From positions 434,001 to 498,000 of the forward strand of contig NZ_JAGGKP010000001.1 of the NCBI RefSeq assembly GCF_017873765.1: DNA of 64,000 nt. Reading direction: 5' to 3'. Made by a program: the position numbers and the translations under genes. This stretch comes from Paenibacillus sediminis. GTDB lineage: Bacteria > Bacillota > Bacilli > Paenibacillales > Paenibacillaceae. The notes below the pieces were generated by a model. That model searched no databases. It saw only the letters and a list, made by a program, of their open reading frames with translations, and was not told where the DNA came from. Positions 42,501 through 51,833 of the stretch are shown here, piece by piece (within the stretch, counting starts at the first letter, position 1; the number at the start of each line of letters is the position of its first letter).

Positions 42501-44384
42501 ATGAAGCCGGGTTTGCGAGAAATATGGGATGGGCAACTATTAATTGGAGACGGAGCCATGGGTACATACTTGTATCAAATGGGATTTCCTGTCGGTATTT
42601 CTTACGAAGAGCTGAATTTAATTCATCCCGAAGTTGTTGGTGATGTGCATAGACGATATATTGATGCAGGAGCAAATTTAATAGAAACAAATACGTTCTC
42701 TGCGAATTTCGATAAACTCTCAAAATATGGTCTTGAATCGAAAGTAGAACAAATTAATCGTGCCGGTGTAAAGATTGCTAGAGAGGCAGCTGGAAATAAC
42801 GGTTATGTTGTCGGAGCTATCGGGTCCATTCGCGGCGGCAGACGCGCGAATATTTCGAACAAGGAATTGAAAGGTTATTTTGAACAGCAAATTTCAGCGC
42901 TGTTAACGGAAGATGTGGACGGGATTTTACTAGAAACGTTCTACGATGTAGAAGAACTGCTTATCGCCCTGCGCCGTGTGCGTAAATTAAGTGATTTGCC
43001 TGTCATCTGTCAGTTTGCTGTGGAAGACGTAACGACTTTAGACGGATATACGATGCCTGAGGCCTTCTCGATTATAACGGAGGAAGGAGCAGATGTTATA
43101 GGTTTTAACTGCCGGACAGGTCCAAGCGGGATTATGCGTGCAATGGATACATTGCAAGGCCATCTGCAAGTTCCAATGTCTGTATTTCCAAATGCCGGTA
43201 TAGCCGATTATGTAGATGGGCAATACCGTTATGCGGCGACGCCTGAATACTTTGCGCAAAGTGCGGTGAAGTTTGCTGAGCTCGGTGCTCGAATATTGGG
43301 AGGGTGCTGCGGAACAACTCCTGAGCATATTGCGGCAATTGCAGGTGCGCTTAAAGATTACATACCGATGCCGTTGCCTCAGCCTGTAATTACTTCTCAA
43401 CGTGATCGAATTGCGGTCGCTGAAAGAGATGAAGAGGATGAGGGCGGCGGTGCGTTTACAGGGAAGCCTAGCATCGTTGATTTGGTAAAAGAACGCCATA
43501 CCGTAATCGTTGAGCTCGACCCGCCGCGAGATTTAGATATTACAAAATTTATGGACGGAGCCAAAGCTCTGCAAGAAGCAGGTGCAGATGCGCTTACTCT
43601 GGCAGATAATTCACTCGCTGTTACGCGAATGAGCAATATGGCGCTAGGTCATTTAGTGCAGTCCCAGCTAGGTTTGCGTCCGCTTATCCATATTGCATGC
43701 CGCGATCGGAATCTCATCGGCACGCAGTCTCATATGATGGGGTTTGATGCGCTTGGCATTGATCATGTCCTGGCTGTAACGGGTGACCCAGCAAGGTTCG
43801 GCGATTTGCCTGGCTCCAGTTCTGTATATGATTTAACCTCTTTTGAAATCATTAGAATGATTAAGCAGTTAAATGATGGCATCGCTTTTTCCGGAAAGCC
43901 CTTGAAGCAAAAAGCTAAGTTTGTTGTTGGCGCAGCGTTTAATCCGAATGTCAAACATTTAGATAAAGCTGTTCAGCGGTTAGAGAAAAAGATTGCATCG
44001 GGTGCAGATTACATCATGACTCAGCCGGTGTATGATCCTGAGTTGATTGCAGCAATCAAGGAAGCGACAGCTCATTTGAACATTCCTATCTTCATTGGCA
44101 TTATGCCGCTAGCGAGCGGCAGAAATGCGGAATATTTGCATAACGAGGTGCCCGGCATTCAACTCTCAGATGAAGTGAGACAGCGTATGGCTGGTCTTGA
44201 AGGTGCTGAGGGCCGCCAAATGGGCATTAACATCGCTAAGGAACTGCTTGATGTTGCGATGGACAATTTTAATGGAATATACTTAATGACGCCTTTCATG
44301 TTCTATGATATGAGCGTGCAGTTAATAAAATATGTGTGGGAAAAATCAGAACATCGAGCTCCCCACTTGTTTCAGTCAAAATAA
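42501..44384 (+). CDS. yitJ: Bifunctional homocysteine S-methyltransferase / methylenetetrahydrofolate reductase
   Basis: A 627-residue fusion. The N-terminal half (1-300) is a cobalamin-type homocysteine S-methyltransferase with the zinc ligands of GFNCRTGPSG and GGCCGTTPEHI. The C-terminal half (about 325-620) is a methylenetetrahydrofolate reductase with VELDPPRDLD, AVTGDPARFG, VGAAFNPN and IMTQPVYD. It links one-carbon units to methionine formation. Start ATG 42501 follows GGAGTGAGGGG. B. subtilis yitJ is controlled by a SAM-I riboswitch; none is visible here (only 163 bp to dapF). It is followed at 32 bp by yicC. Confidence 0.93.
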   Translation: MKPGLREIWDGQLLIGDGAMGTYLYQMGFPVGISYEELNLIHPEVVGDVHRRYIDAGANLIETNTFSANFDKLSKYGLESKVEQINRAGVKIAREAAGNNGYVVGAIGSIRGGRRANISNKELKGYFEQQISALLTEDVDGILLETFYDVEELLIALRRVRKLSDLPVICQFAVEDVTTLDGYTMPEAFSIITEEGADVIGFNCRTGPSGIMRAMDTLQGHLQVPMSVFPNAGIADYVDGQYRYAATPEYFAQSAVKFAELGARILGGCCGTTPEHIAAIAGALKDYIPMPLPQPVITSQRDRIAVAERDEEDEGGGAFTGKPSIVDLVKERHTVIVELDPPRDLDITKFMDGAKALQEAGADALTLADNSLAVTRMSNMALGHLVQSQLGLRPLIHIACRDRNLIGTQSHMMGFDALGIDHVLAVTGDPARFGDLPGSSSVYDLTSFEIIRMIKQLNDGIAFSGKPLKQKAKFVVGAAFNPNVKHLDKAVQRLEKKIASGADYIMTQPVYDPELIAAIKEATAHLNIPIFIGIMPLASGRNAEYLHNEVPGIQLSDEVRQRMAGLEGAEGRQMGINIAKELLDVAMDNFNGIYLMTPFMFYDMSVQLIKYVWEKSEHRAPHLFQSK

Positions 44385-44416
44385 TCAATTACAATAGTAT
44401 AACGGATGTGTTGTCA

Positions 44417-45310
44417 ATGTCATTTAGTATGACAGGATATGGTCAATCTGCCGTCGTTTTTGGCGGCTATAAAATTCAATTTGAAATTAAATCCGTCAAT
44501 CATAGGTACAGTGAAGTTGTTTTCCGGATGCCCCGGGAATGGACATGCTATGAGGATGCTCTGCGACGTGTAGTTCAATCACATGTCAAAAGAGGACGGA
44601 TTGATGTGTTTATTAACAAAGAAATCGATGCTGACAATCGTCTCAGCGCAGTTTTAAATGTCCCGGTTGTAGAGGCGTATTTGCATGCGGCACAGGAACT
44701 CAAAGAGAAATTCGGGCTGGACGATACGATCACAGCTAAAGATATACTATCTTTGCCTGATGTGCTTGTAACTCCGGAAATTTCGAGTTCTTCATTAAAT
44801 GAAGATCAAGGCTTTGATCGTGTGCTTCAAGAAGGGTTAGAGCAAGCGCTGCAAGGACTTTTAAATATGCGCAGAAATGAAGGCAGTCATCTGGCTCAGG
44901 ATATAGAGAAGCGCCTGAGAAAATTAGAATCGCATCATAATGATCTCAAACGTTTAGCTCCTGTTGTCGTGAGCGATTATCGCGAGAAGTTAAGACGCCG
45001 TCTCACAGAACTGCAGGATGAATCGTTCGGGTTTGATGAATATAAATTTGGAATGGAAATCGCTGTGTTTGCTGATCGTTCCAATATCGATGAAGAACTG
45101 ACTCGTCTGCATAGTCATTTTGAACAATGCAGAGGACTGCTGGGCGCTGATGAACCGGTAGGGCGTAAGCTTGATTTTTTAATTCAGGAAATGAACCGGG
45201 AAGTCAATACGATTGGATCGAAAGCCAATCATTTGGCTCTTGTCAATAGTGTTGTCGAAATGAAAGCAGAATTGGAGAAAATTCGCGAACAAGCTGCGAA
45301 TATTGAATAG
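44417..45310 (+). CDS. yicC: YicC/YloC family endoribonuclease
   Basis: A 297-residue protein of the YicC family. E. coli YicC is an RNase that cuts small RNAs, and B. subtilis YloC shares the fold. Parts seen: MSFSMTGYGQSAV at the start, the N-terminal FEIKSVNHRYSEVVFRMP, and the conserved C-terminal GRKLDFLIQEMNREVNTIGSKAN and VVEMKAELEKIREQ. The start is ATG 44417 with weak GGATG upstream; the upstream in-frame codons overlap yitJ. It begins the yicC-remA-gmk-rpoZ order of Firmicutes. Confidence 0.9.
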   Translation: MSFSMTGYGQSAVVFGGYKIQFEIKSVNHRYSEVVFRMPREWTCYEDALRRVVQSHVKRGRIDVFINKEIDADNRLSAVLNVPVVEAYLHAAQELKEKFGLDDTITAKDILSLPDVLVTPEISSSSLNEDQGFDRVLQEGLEQALQGLLNMRRNEGSHLAQDIEKRLRKLESHHNDLKRLAPVVVSDYREKLRRRLTELQDESFGFDEYKFGMEIAVFADRSNIDEELTRLHSHFEQCRGLLGADEPVGRKLDFLIQEMNREVNTIGSKANHLALVNSVVEMKAELEKIREQAANIE

Positions 45311-45364
45311 TTCAAGTCGAATTTCGGCAAGTCTGAGTCAAATTATAGGGGGAAGAACCTAAAC

Positions 45365-45625
45365 ATGGCAATTAAACTTATTAACATCGGCTTCGGGAAT
45401 ATCGTATCGGCTAACCGAATTATTTCCATTGTAAGTCCGGAATCCGCACCTATTAAACGGATTATTCAAGAAGCAAGAGATCGGCATATGTTGATCGATG
45501 CTACTTACGGGCGCCGTACACGTGCTGTCATTATTACAGACAGCGATCACGTTATTTTATCAGCGGTTCAACCGGAGACGGTAGCCCATCGTTTATCTAC
45601 GAAAGACGATGACAACGACGAATAA
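45365..45625 (+). CDS. remA: Extracellular matrix regulator RemA (DUF370)
   Basis: An 86-residue DNA-binding protein. In B. subtilis RemA activates biofilm matrix operons and osmoprotection genes, forming a ring-shaped oligomer. The sequence [19 protein letters not shown], then [29 protein letters not shown], is the typical continuous RemA pattern read in two pieces. GGGGGAAG stands upstream. Spacing to gmk is 14 bp and there is no terminator, so it is in an operon with it. Confidence 0.95.
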   Translation: MAIKLINIGFGNIVSANRIISIVSPESAPIKRIIQEARDRHMLIDATYGRRTRAVIITDSDHVILSAVQPETVAHRLSTKDDDNDE

Positions 45626-45639
45626 TGATGGAGAAAAAT

Positions 45640-46212
45640 ATGGACAAGGGATTACTTATTGTTTTATCAGGACCTTCTGGGGTCGGTAAAGGCACAGTGT
45701 GCAGTGCGCTTCGCAAGCAGATGCCGGAGCTTGTCTACTCGGTTTCTGCAACGACTCGAGCACCTCGGGTTGGCGAACAAGATGGCGTGAATTATTTTTT
45801 CAAAAGCCATGAACAATTTCAAGAAATGATTAAGAACGATCAATTGCTGGAATACGCCGAATACGTAGGCAATTATTACGGAACACCGCGTGATTTTGTG
45901 GAAGAGACGTTAGCAAGCGGCAAAGATATCATTCTCGAAATTGAAGTGCAAGGCGCTCTCAAAGTGAAAGAAAAGTTTCCGGAAGGCGTTTTTATTTTCT
46001 TACTGCCTCCTTCACTAGATGAACTGAAGGGACGTATCACAGGCCGCGGTACTGAGTCGCAAGATACGATAGACCATCGTATGACTGTGGCTGTGGATGA
46101 AATGAATTTGATTAAGCATTATGATTACGCGGTAGTAAACGATGAAATCGATCTTGCCTGCAAACGGATTGAATCAATCATTACCGCCGAGCATTGTAAA
46201 GTAAGAAAGTAA
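45640..46212 (+). CDS. gmk: Guanylate kinase
   Basis: Phosphorylates GMP to GDP. The 190 residues include the P-loop [11 protein letters not shown], the GMP-binding [17 protein letters not shown] and [11 protein letters not shown], and the lid region RITGRGTE. I chose ATG 45640 (starting [11 protein letters not shown]), six nt after GGAGA, because it matches the length of B. subtilis Gmk; ATG 45625 and 45628 upstream are also in frame and overlap or follow the remA stop. It is in the remA-gmk-rpoZ order. Confidence 0.96.
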   Translation: MDKGLLIVLSGPSGVGKGTVCSALRKQMPELVYSVSATTRAPRVGEQDGVNYFFKSHEQFQEMIKNDQLLEYAEYVGNYYGTPRDFVEETLASGKDIILEIEVQGALKVKEKFPEGVFIFLLPPSLDELKGRITGRGTESQDTIDHRMTVAVDEMNLIKHYDYAVVNDEIDLACKRIESIITAEHCKVRK

Positions 46213-46262
46213 GCAGAACTAAATTTATTTTTAGTAACTACAAAAAGAAGAGGTGCTTTTAA

Positions 46263-46481
46263 GTGCTGTACCCATCCATTGATGAAATGTTGAAAAAAGT
46301 TGATAGCAAATATTCGCTAGTTGTTGCGGCTTCCCGCCGTGCTAGACAACTTCGAGACGGTGAGAAGAGCGAGCTCAAGCAATTCAAATCACACAAATAT
46401 GTGGGAATGGCTTTAGAAGAAATCTACGGGGATTATATAAAGATTGAACAAAGCGATTCGGAGAATACTCCAGAACGTTAA
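46263..46481 (+). CDS. rpoZ: DNA-directed RNA polymerase omega subunit
   Basis: The 72-residue omega subunit helps assemble RNA polymerase by clamping the beta-prime tail. The pattern PSIDEMLKKVDSKYSLVVAASRRARQL and VGMALEEIYGDYIKI is typical, each within family order. Start GTG 46263 with AGAAGAGG upstream. It follows gmk by 50 bp and a hairpin follows. Confidence 0.94.
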   Translation: MLYPSIDEMLKKVDSKYSLVVAASRRARQLRDGEKSELKQFKSHKYVGMALEEIYGDYIKIEQSDSENTPER

Positions 46482-46524
46482 AATCAATAGCAACATCATT
46501 TATACGCCTCCGGGCTACTTTACG

Positions 46525-46549
46525 ACAACCGAAAGGTTGTTATTTTTTT
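46525..46549 (+). terminator. Hairpin between rpoZ and coaBC
   Basis: ACAACC (46525-46530), GAAA loop, GGTTGT (46535-46540), then TA and seven T. It partly or fully separates the gmk-rpoZ unit from coaBC. Confidence 0.85.
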
Positions 46550-46583
46550 CTGTGCTTGCACATGAAAAGGGGGATTCATTCGC

Positions 46584-47810
46584 ATGTTGAACGGTAAAAA
46601 AATCGTACTCGGTGTTACAGGCGGCATCGCTGCCTATAAAGCGGCTTCGCTCTGCAGTAAACTTGTCCAAAAGGGGGCGGACGTTCATGTCATTATGACA
46701 TCATCAGCAACGCGCTTTATTACGGAGCTCACGATGCAGACGATATCTCGCAATCCGGTATATACGGACACTTTCGATGAGCGGGAACCTTCGGTTGTGT
46801 CGCATATTCACTTAGCTGACCTTGCAGATCTTATTATCGTTGCGCCGGCGACAGCGAATATCATTGCTAAGATGGCTCATGGCCTTGCTGACGATATGTT
46901 ATCGACGACACTGCTTGCAACGACAGCTCCCATTATGGTTGCTCCAGCAATGAACGTCCATATGTACCAGCATCCTGCCGTGATGGATAATATGATGAAG
47001 CTTGTTTCACGCGGTGTATCTATGATCGAACCTGGCGAAGGACTCCTTGCATGCGGATATGTTGGCAAAGGCCGGCTGGAAGAACCAGAGACTATTGTGC
47101 AAGTGATCGAGCGCTTCTTTGAGAATAGGGAACAAATTTCGGCTGAAAAGGCTCGTCTTCAAGGGAAAAAAGTAGTGGTTACCGCAGGCGGAACGGTTGA
47201 ACGAATTGATCCTGTACGTTACATTACCAATGACTCCTCTGGCAAAATGGGGATTGCTATTGCGAAAGCAGCCCGAGATATGGGCGCGCACGTACATCTT
47301 ATTGCAGGTAATACTCAGGTTGAAATTCCAGAAGGTATTACTGTTACTAAGGTTCAGTCAGCACAGGATATGTATGAAGCGGTTATGGAAGTTTGGGAGC
47401 AGACAGATCTGCTAGTCAAAGCTGCGGCTGTTGCTGATTATCGTCCCAAAAATAAAGTCGATCAAAAAATGAAAAAGAGCGGAAGTGAAATGACGCTCGA
47501 ACTTGTAAAAACGATCGATATTCTTGAAACTTTGGGGTCTAAGAAAAAAAATCAGTTTTTAATCGGATTTGCTGCAGAAACGAATGATGTAGAGAAATAT
47601 GCGATTGATAAGCTTCATCGTAAAAATTGCGATTTGCTTGTAGCCAACGATGTAACGCAAGATGGAGCGGGATTTGGTACGGACACGAATAGTGTTTTCA
47701 TTTTTGATAAGAATGGTCTTGTAGAGCAGTTGTCTCTTTTGCCCAAAGAAGAAGTGGCAAGACGTCTGCTGCTCATTGCAGCTGACCGAATGGCAGAGGT
47801 GTCTTCATAA
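46584..47810 (+). CDS. coaBC: Bifunctional phosphopantothenoylcysteine decarboxylase / phosphopantothenate-cysteine ligase
   Basis: Makes 4'-phosphopantetheine precursors for coenzyme A. The N-terminal CoaC flavoprotein half has GVTGGIAAYKAASL, PATANIIAKMAHGLADD and APAMNVHMY; the C-terminal CoaB half (after about residue 190) has VTAGGTVERIDPVRYITN, AAAVADYRPK and LVANDV. The 408 residues match the fusion. AAAAGGGGG lies before the ATG. Its stop TAA shares its last base with the ATG of priA, so the two are coupled. Confidence 0.95.
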   Translation: MLNGKKIVLGVTGGIAAYKAASLCSKLVQKGADVHVIMTSSATRFITELTMQTISRNPVYTDTFDEREPSVVSHIHLADLADLIIVAPATANIIAKMAHGLADDMLSTTLLATTAPIMVAPAMNVHMYQHPAVMDNMMKLVSRGVSMIEPGEGLLACGYVGKGRLEEPETIVQVIERFFENREQISAEKARLQGKKVVVTAGGTVERIDPVRYITNDSSGKMGIAIAKAARDMGAHVHLIAGNTQVEIPEGITVTKVQSAQDMYEAVMEVWEQTDLLVKAAAVADYRPKNKVDQKMKKSGSEMTLELVKTIDILETLGSKKKNQFLIGFAAETNDVEKYAIDKLHRKNCDLLVANDVTQDGAGFGTDTNSVFIFDKNGLVEQLSLLPKEEVARRLLLIAADRMAEVSS

Positions 47811-50341
47811 TGGAAATGGCAAGAGTTATCGTCGATGTGCCAAGCAAAGGAACGAATCGGCCTTTTGACTACCTCATACCTGAATCGATGCGAGATTGGA
47901 TTGAAGTGGGGAGTCGTGTCGGTGTTCCTTTCGGTCATCGGACGGTTCAAGGCTTCGTTGTATCTCTGCATGATAAACCTGAGATGGATATTTCCAAGAT
48001 GAAGCCTATTCAAGAGCTGCTTGATTTAGTGCCGCCGCTTCCGCCTGATTTAGTTGAGCTGGCAAGCTGGATGAGCGAGAAATATGCCTGTCATGAAATG
48101 ACTGCGCTCCAGGCGATGATTCCGTCTGCCCTAAAAGGGAAAGCAGAAAGATATGTAAGCGTGTCAGAGGAGAGCGACCTGGACGAGGAAGAAGAAAGTG
48201 ACCTGCTTCTCATCCCGAAAACGCGTGAGGAAGAACAATGGGAGCGGATTATTGTTGGGTTTATCCGCCAGAATGGACCTGTTCGCATGGAACAGTTAAG
48301 CAGCCGATATCCTGAGCAAGCAGGCATTATTAAATCACTCATTCGGAGGGGTGTTCTTCAAGAAACACAGAACATTCGCGACAAAGTGCAGAAGAAGACG
48401 CTGAAAACCGTTATTCTCAATGTGAGTGAGAATGAAACGGAGCAAGTTCTTCAGTCATTTTCAGCAAAAGCGCGTCGGCAGAAGGAAGTGCTGCAGTTTT
48501 TGCTGGAAATGAACTTTCCAATGACTCTAAAAGAAGTGATGTCGGTTCTGCAAGTGACGGCTGGAACAGTCAAAGCTTTGGAAGAGAAGGGCTATGTGAA
48601 GATCGAGGAAGTGGAAGTGTTCCGCGATCCTTATAAAGGACGGAAGTTTAAGCCTACGTCACCCCTTCCGCTTACTAAGGAGCAACAGACTGTCTTTGAT
48701 TCAATCACACGGGGGTTAAATACACTCAATTATGGGGCATATTTACTTCATGGTGTAACAGGCAGCGGTAAGACGGAAATATATTTACAGACAATTGAAC
48801 GCTGTCTCTCTCTCGGACGACAAGCGATCGTTATGGTTCCTGAAATCTCGCTTACGCCGCAAATGGTTGAGCGATTCAAGGGGCGTTTTGGTTCTAGGGT
48901 AGCTGTCCTGCACAGCCGCTTGTCCGGAGGAGAACGTTATGATGAATGGCGCAAAATCCGCGAGGGTAAAGTTCAAGTTGCTATTGGTGCACGTTCGGCG
49001 GTATTTGCTCCTTTTACCAATCTAGGACTTATAATTATGGATGAAGAGCATGAGACTTCTTATAAGCAAGAGGAGAGTCCGAAATATCATGCTAGAGACG
49101 TGGCGATTAAGAGAGCACATCAGCACGGAGCAGTGGTCATCCTGGGCTCAGCTACTCCTTCACTAGAGAGCTACTACGCGGCTAGATCACAGAGTAATTC
49201 AGAGTTTGCTCCAATCTTGCTGGAGATGCACAGCCGTGCTCTTGGCAGCAATCTTCCTGAAGTCCATATTATTGATATGCGTAATGAACTGCGTGACGGC
49301 AATCGCTCGATGTTCAGCCGCAAACTTCATCAAGGAATTGCTGCTAGACTTGAGCGCGGTGAACAGATGGTGCTGCTGTTAAACCGCCGCGGTTACTCTA
49401 CGTTTGTGATGTGCCGCACATGCGGTTATGTGGCGAGCTGTCCAGAATGTGATATCTCACTAACCTATCATCAAAAATCGAACAACATGCGCTGCCATTA
49501 TTGCGGTTATGCTGCTCCTGCTCCAGCGATTTGCCCAGATTGCGGAAGCGAACATATTCGTTACTTCGGAACAGGTACTCAGCGGGTTGAGGAAGAACTT
49601 GCGAAGCTGTTCCCTGGAATCCGCGTCATACGGATGGATGTGGATACAACAACAGAGAAAGGGTCTCATGAGCGGCTTTTAAACCAGTTTCGAGAGAAAA
49701 AAGCAGATGTTCTCCTTGGAACACAGATGGTGGCGAAGGGACTCGATTTCCCTGATGTAACGCTCGTCGGTGTCATTACAGCTGACTCGGCACTGAACTT
49801 GCCAGATTTCAGAGCTGCAGAGAAGACATTTCAGCTGCTGACGCAAGTTGCGGGCAGAGCGGGCAGGCATCATTTGCCGGGTGAGGTGTTTATTCAATCT
49901 TATACACCGGATCATTATTCAATTATCCATGCCAGCAGACACGATTATTCTAATTTTGTTCGTGAAGAGCTGAAACACCGTATGGCGCTTAGTTATCCGC
50001 CATATTGCAGGCTGATTCTCGTCACTTTCTCTCATGAAAAATTGCCGCTCGTTGTACGGATGGCAGAAAATTTCTCTACAGAGCTGCAAGCTAAAGCGAG
50101 AAAATTAGGATGGTACGGGGGCCTGGATCGACTGACGAGTGCCGCACTGGAAGTGCTGGGACCGGTCGCATCTCCTATTCCGAGAATTAAAAATAGATAC
50201 AGATTTCAATGTATGATAAAATGTCGTGGAGACATCGATGCTGTCGAATTAACAAAACAAGTGGCGTCTGAGATCGAAAACTCAGTTCATGACGCCCATT
50301 TTCAGATTAGTATTGATGTCGATCCGCAAATGTTAATGTAA
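47810..50341 (+). CDS. priA: Primosomal replication restart helicase PriA
   Basis: Recognises stalled replication forks and reloads the replisome. The 843-residue protein has an N-terminal DNA-binding domain (ARVIVDVPSKGTNRPFDY), Walker A GVTGSGKTEIY, Walker B IMDEEHE, and a zinc module with eight cysteines (CRTCGYVASCPEC, then CHYCGY and CPDCG). The C-terminal helicase motifs include GTQMVAKGLDFPDV and QVAGRAGR. ATG 47810 or the in-frame ATG 47816 can start it. It is in the coaBC-priA-def-fmt order of Firmicutes. Confidence 0.95.
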   Translation: MEMARVIVDVPSKGTNRPFDYLIPESMRDWIEVGSRVGVPFGHRTVQGFVVSLHDKPEMDISKMKPIQELLDLVPPLPPDLVELASWMSEKYACHEMTALQAMIPSALKGKAERYVSVSEESDLDEEEESDLLLIPKTREEEQWERIIVGFIRQNGPVRMEQLSSRYPEQAGIIKSLIRRGVLQETQNIRDKVQKKTLKTVILNVSENETEQVLQSFSAKARRQKEVLQFLLEMNFPMTLKEVMSVLQVTAGTVKALEEKGYVKIEEVEVFRDPYKGRKFKPTSPLPLTKEQQTVFDSITRGLNTLNYGAYLLHGVTGSGKTEIYLQTIERCLSLGRQAIVMVPEISLTPQMVERFKGRFGSRVAVLHSRLSGGERYDEWRKIREGKVQVAIGARSAVFAPFTNLGLIIMDEEHETSYKQEESPKYHARDVAIKRAHQHGAVVILGSATPSLESYYAARSQSNSEFAPILLEMHSRALGSNLPEVHIIDMRNELRDGNRSMFSRKLHQGIAARLERGEQMVLLLNRRGYSTFVMCRTCGYVASCPECDISLTYHQKSNNMRCHYCGYAAPAPAICPDCGSEHIRYFGTGTQRVEEELAKLFPGIRVIRMDVDTTTEKGSHERLLNQFREKKADVLLGTQMVAKGLDFPDVTLVGVITADSALNLPDFRAAEKTFQLLTQVAGRAGRHHLPGEVFIQSYTPDHYSIIHASRHDYSNFVREELKHRMALSYPPYCRLILVTFSHEKLPLVVRMAENFSTELQAKARKLGWYGGLDRLTSAALEVLGPVASPIPRIKNRYRFQCMIKCRGDIDAVELTKQVASEIENSVHDAHFQISIDVDPQMLM

Positions 50342-50399
50342 GTCATCATATAAATAAATAAAGCAGATAAATTTAAAGCTCTGAGGATGGTGTCCATAT

Positions 50400-50882
50400 A
50401 TGGCAATTCGATTAATCGTTAAAGAACCTGATCAAGTGCTTCATAAGGTTGCAAAAGAAGTGACTAAAATCACGCCAAATGTTCAAAAATTACTAACAGA
50501 TATGGCGGAAACAATGTATGATGCAGATGGTGTGGGCTTGGCAGCTCCGCAAGTTGGCATTCTCAAACGTATCATCGTTGTAGATGTGGGTGATGAGCAC
50601 GGCTTGATTGAACTCATCAACCCTGAAATTATAGATCAAGAGGGCGAACAGCTTGGACCTGAAGGATGCCTTAGTATTCCAGGGTTAAATGGAGAAGTGC
50701 GTCGCGCTTTTAAAGTAACAGTCAAAGGATTAGACCGTAATGGCAATGAAATTACGATTACGGGAACGGATCTTCTCGCACGGTGCTTCCAACATGAAAT
50801 TGATCATTTGAACGGAGTATTGTTTACGGACATCGCAGAGAAGGTATATCCTGTCACTAACGATCGTCCGGTGAGGGAGTGA
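50400..50882 (+). CDS. def: Peptide deformylase
   Basis: Removes the formyl group from nascent peptides. A 160-residue metalloenzyme with the three motifs [18 protein letters not shown] and [11 protein letters not shown], which give the cysteine and two histidine metal ligands. It is the short type 1 form. The next gene, fmt, adds the formyl group, and starts 9 bp after the def stop. Confidence 0.96.
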   Translation: MAIRLIVKEPDQVLHKVAKEVTKITPNVQKLLTDMAETMYDADGVGLAAPQVGILKRIIVVDVGDEHGLIELINPEIIDQEGEQLGPEGCLSIPGLNGEVRRAFKVTVKGLDRNGNEITITGTDLLARCFQHEIDHLNGVLFTDIAEKVYPVTNDRPVRE

Positions 50883-50891
50883 CTTGGGAGC

Positions 50892-51833
50892 ATGAATATC
50901 GTTTTTATGGGAACACCGGCATTTGCCGTTCCTTCTCTTGAAATGCTTATCGAAGAAGGATATAACATCGTGGGTGTAGTCACACAGCCGGATCGTCCAC
51001 AAGGACGTAAGAAAGTGCTCATGCCTACTCCTGTCAAAGAAGTTGCGTTAAAGCACGGCTTGCCCGTGCTTCAACCGCAGCGCATGCGCAGTCCGGAAGC
51101 GATCGCAGAAGTCGCGGCCTTGAAGCCCGATCTAATTATAACGGCTGCGTACGGGCAAATTATACCTAAAGATATTCTCGATCTGCCGCGGCTAGGATGT
51201 ATTAACGTCCACGGTTCGCTCTTACCTAAATATCGCGGCGGCGCTCCGATTCAACGTGCCATTATCAATGGCGAGACGGAGACTGGCATTACGATTATGT
51301 ACATGGCTGAAGGGCTCGATACAGGAGATATGATTACCCGTACGGTCGTGCCTATTGAAGATGAAGATACATCTGGTACGATGTTTGAGAAACTAAGCTA
51401 TGCGGGAGCTGAACTTCTGAAGGCAACATTGCCTGACTTAATTGCAGGTCGTGTGACGAGAACACCTCAAGATGACAGTGAAGCAACCTATGCTAAAAAC
51501 TTAACTCGCGAGGATGAAAAAATAGATTGGTCGAAAACTTCCCGCGACATTTACAACCAAGTACGCGGGCTCGTTCCTTTTTCCGGCGGCTTTACTCTGT
51601 GGGAAGGCGAAGTGTTCAAAGTATGGGCAGTGAAGAAGCCTGGTACATATACGCCTGCGGCAAGTTCTGAAGTGCCGGGAACGGTTCTTTCCTTGACAGA
51701 TCAAGGCATTGAAGTTAAGAGCGGAGACGGCTCTGTATGGCTGACCAAGGTACAGCCTGCAGGCAAAAAAGTGATGGATGCTGAGCAGTTTATTCGAGGA
51801 ACGTCGATGAAGAAGGGAACGGTGCTTACGTGA
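50892..51833 (+). CDS. fmt: Methionyl-tRNA formyltransferase
   Basis: Formylates Met-tRNA of the initiator with 10-formyl-tetrahydrofolate. The 313 residues have the N-terminal formyltransferase domain (NIVFMGTPAFAVPSLE; HGSLLPKYRGGAPIQ, with the catalytic His; DTGDMI) and the C-terminal OB-like domain starting near TYAKNLTREDEKIDW. It overlaps rsmB by four bases (GTGA). Confidence 0.96.
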   Translation: MNIVFMGTPAFAVPSLEMLIEEGYNIVGVVTQPDRPQGRKKVLMPTPVKEVALKHGLPVLQPQRMRSPEAIAEVAALKPDLIITAAYGQIIPKDILDLPRLGCINVHGSLLPKYRGGAPIQRAIINGETETGITIMYMAEGLDTGDMITRTVVPIEDEDTSGTMFEKLSYAGAELLKATLPDLIAGRVTRTPQDDSEATYAKNLTREDEKIDWSKTSRDIYNQVRGLVPFSGGFTLWEGEVFKVWAVKKPGTYTPAASSEVPGTVLSLTDQGIEVKSGDGSVWLTKVQPAGKKVMDAEQFIRGTSMKKGTVLT

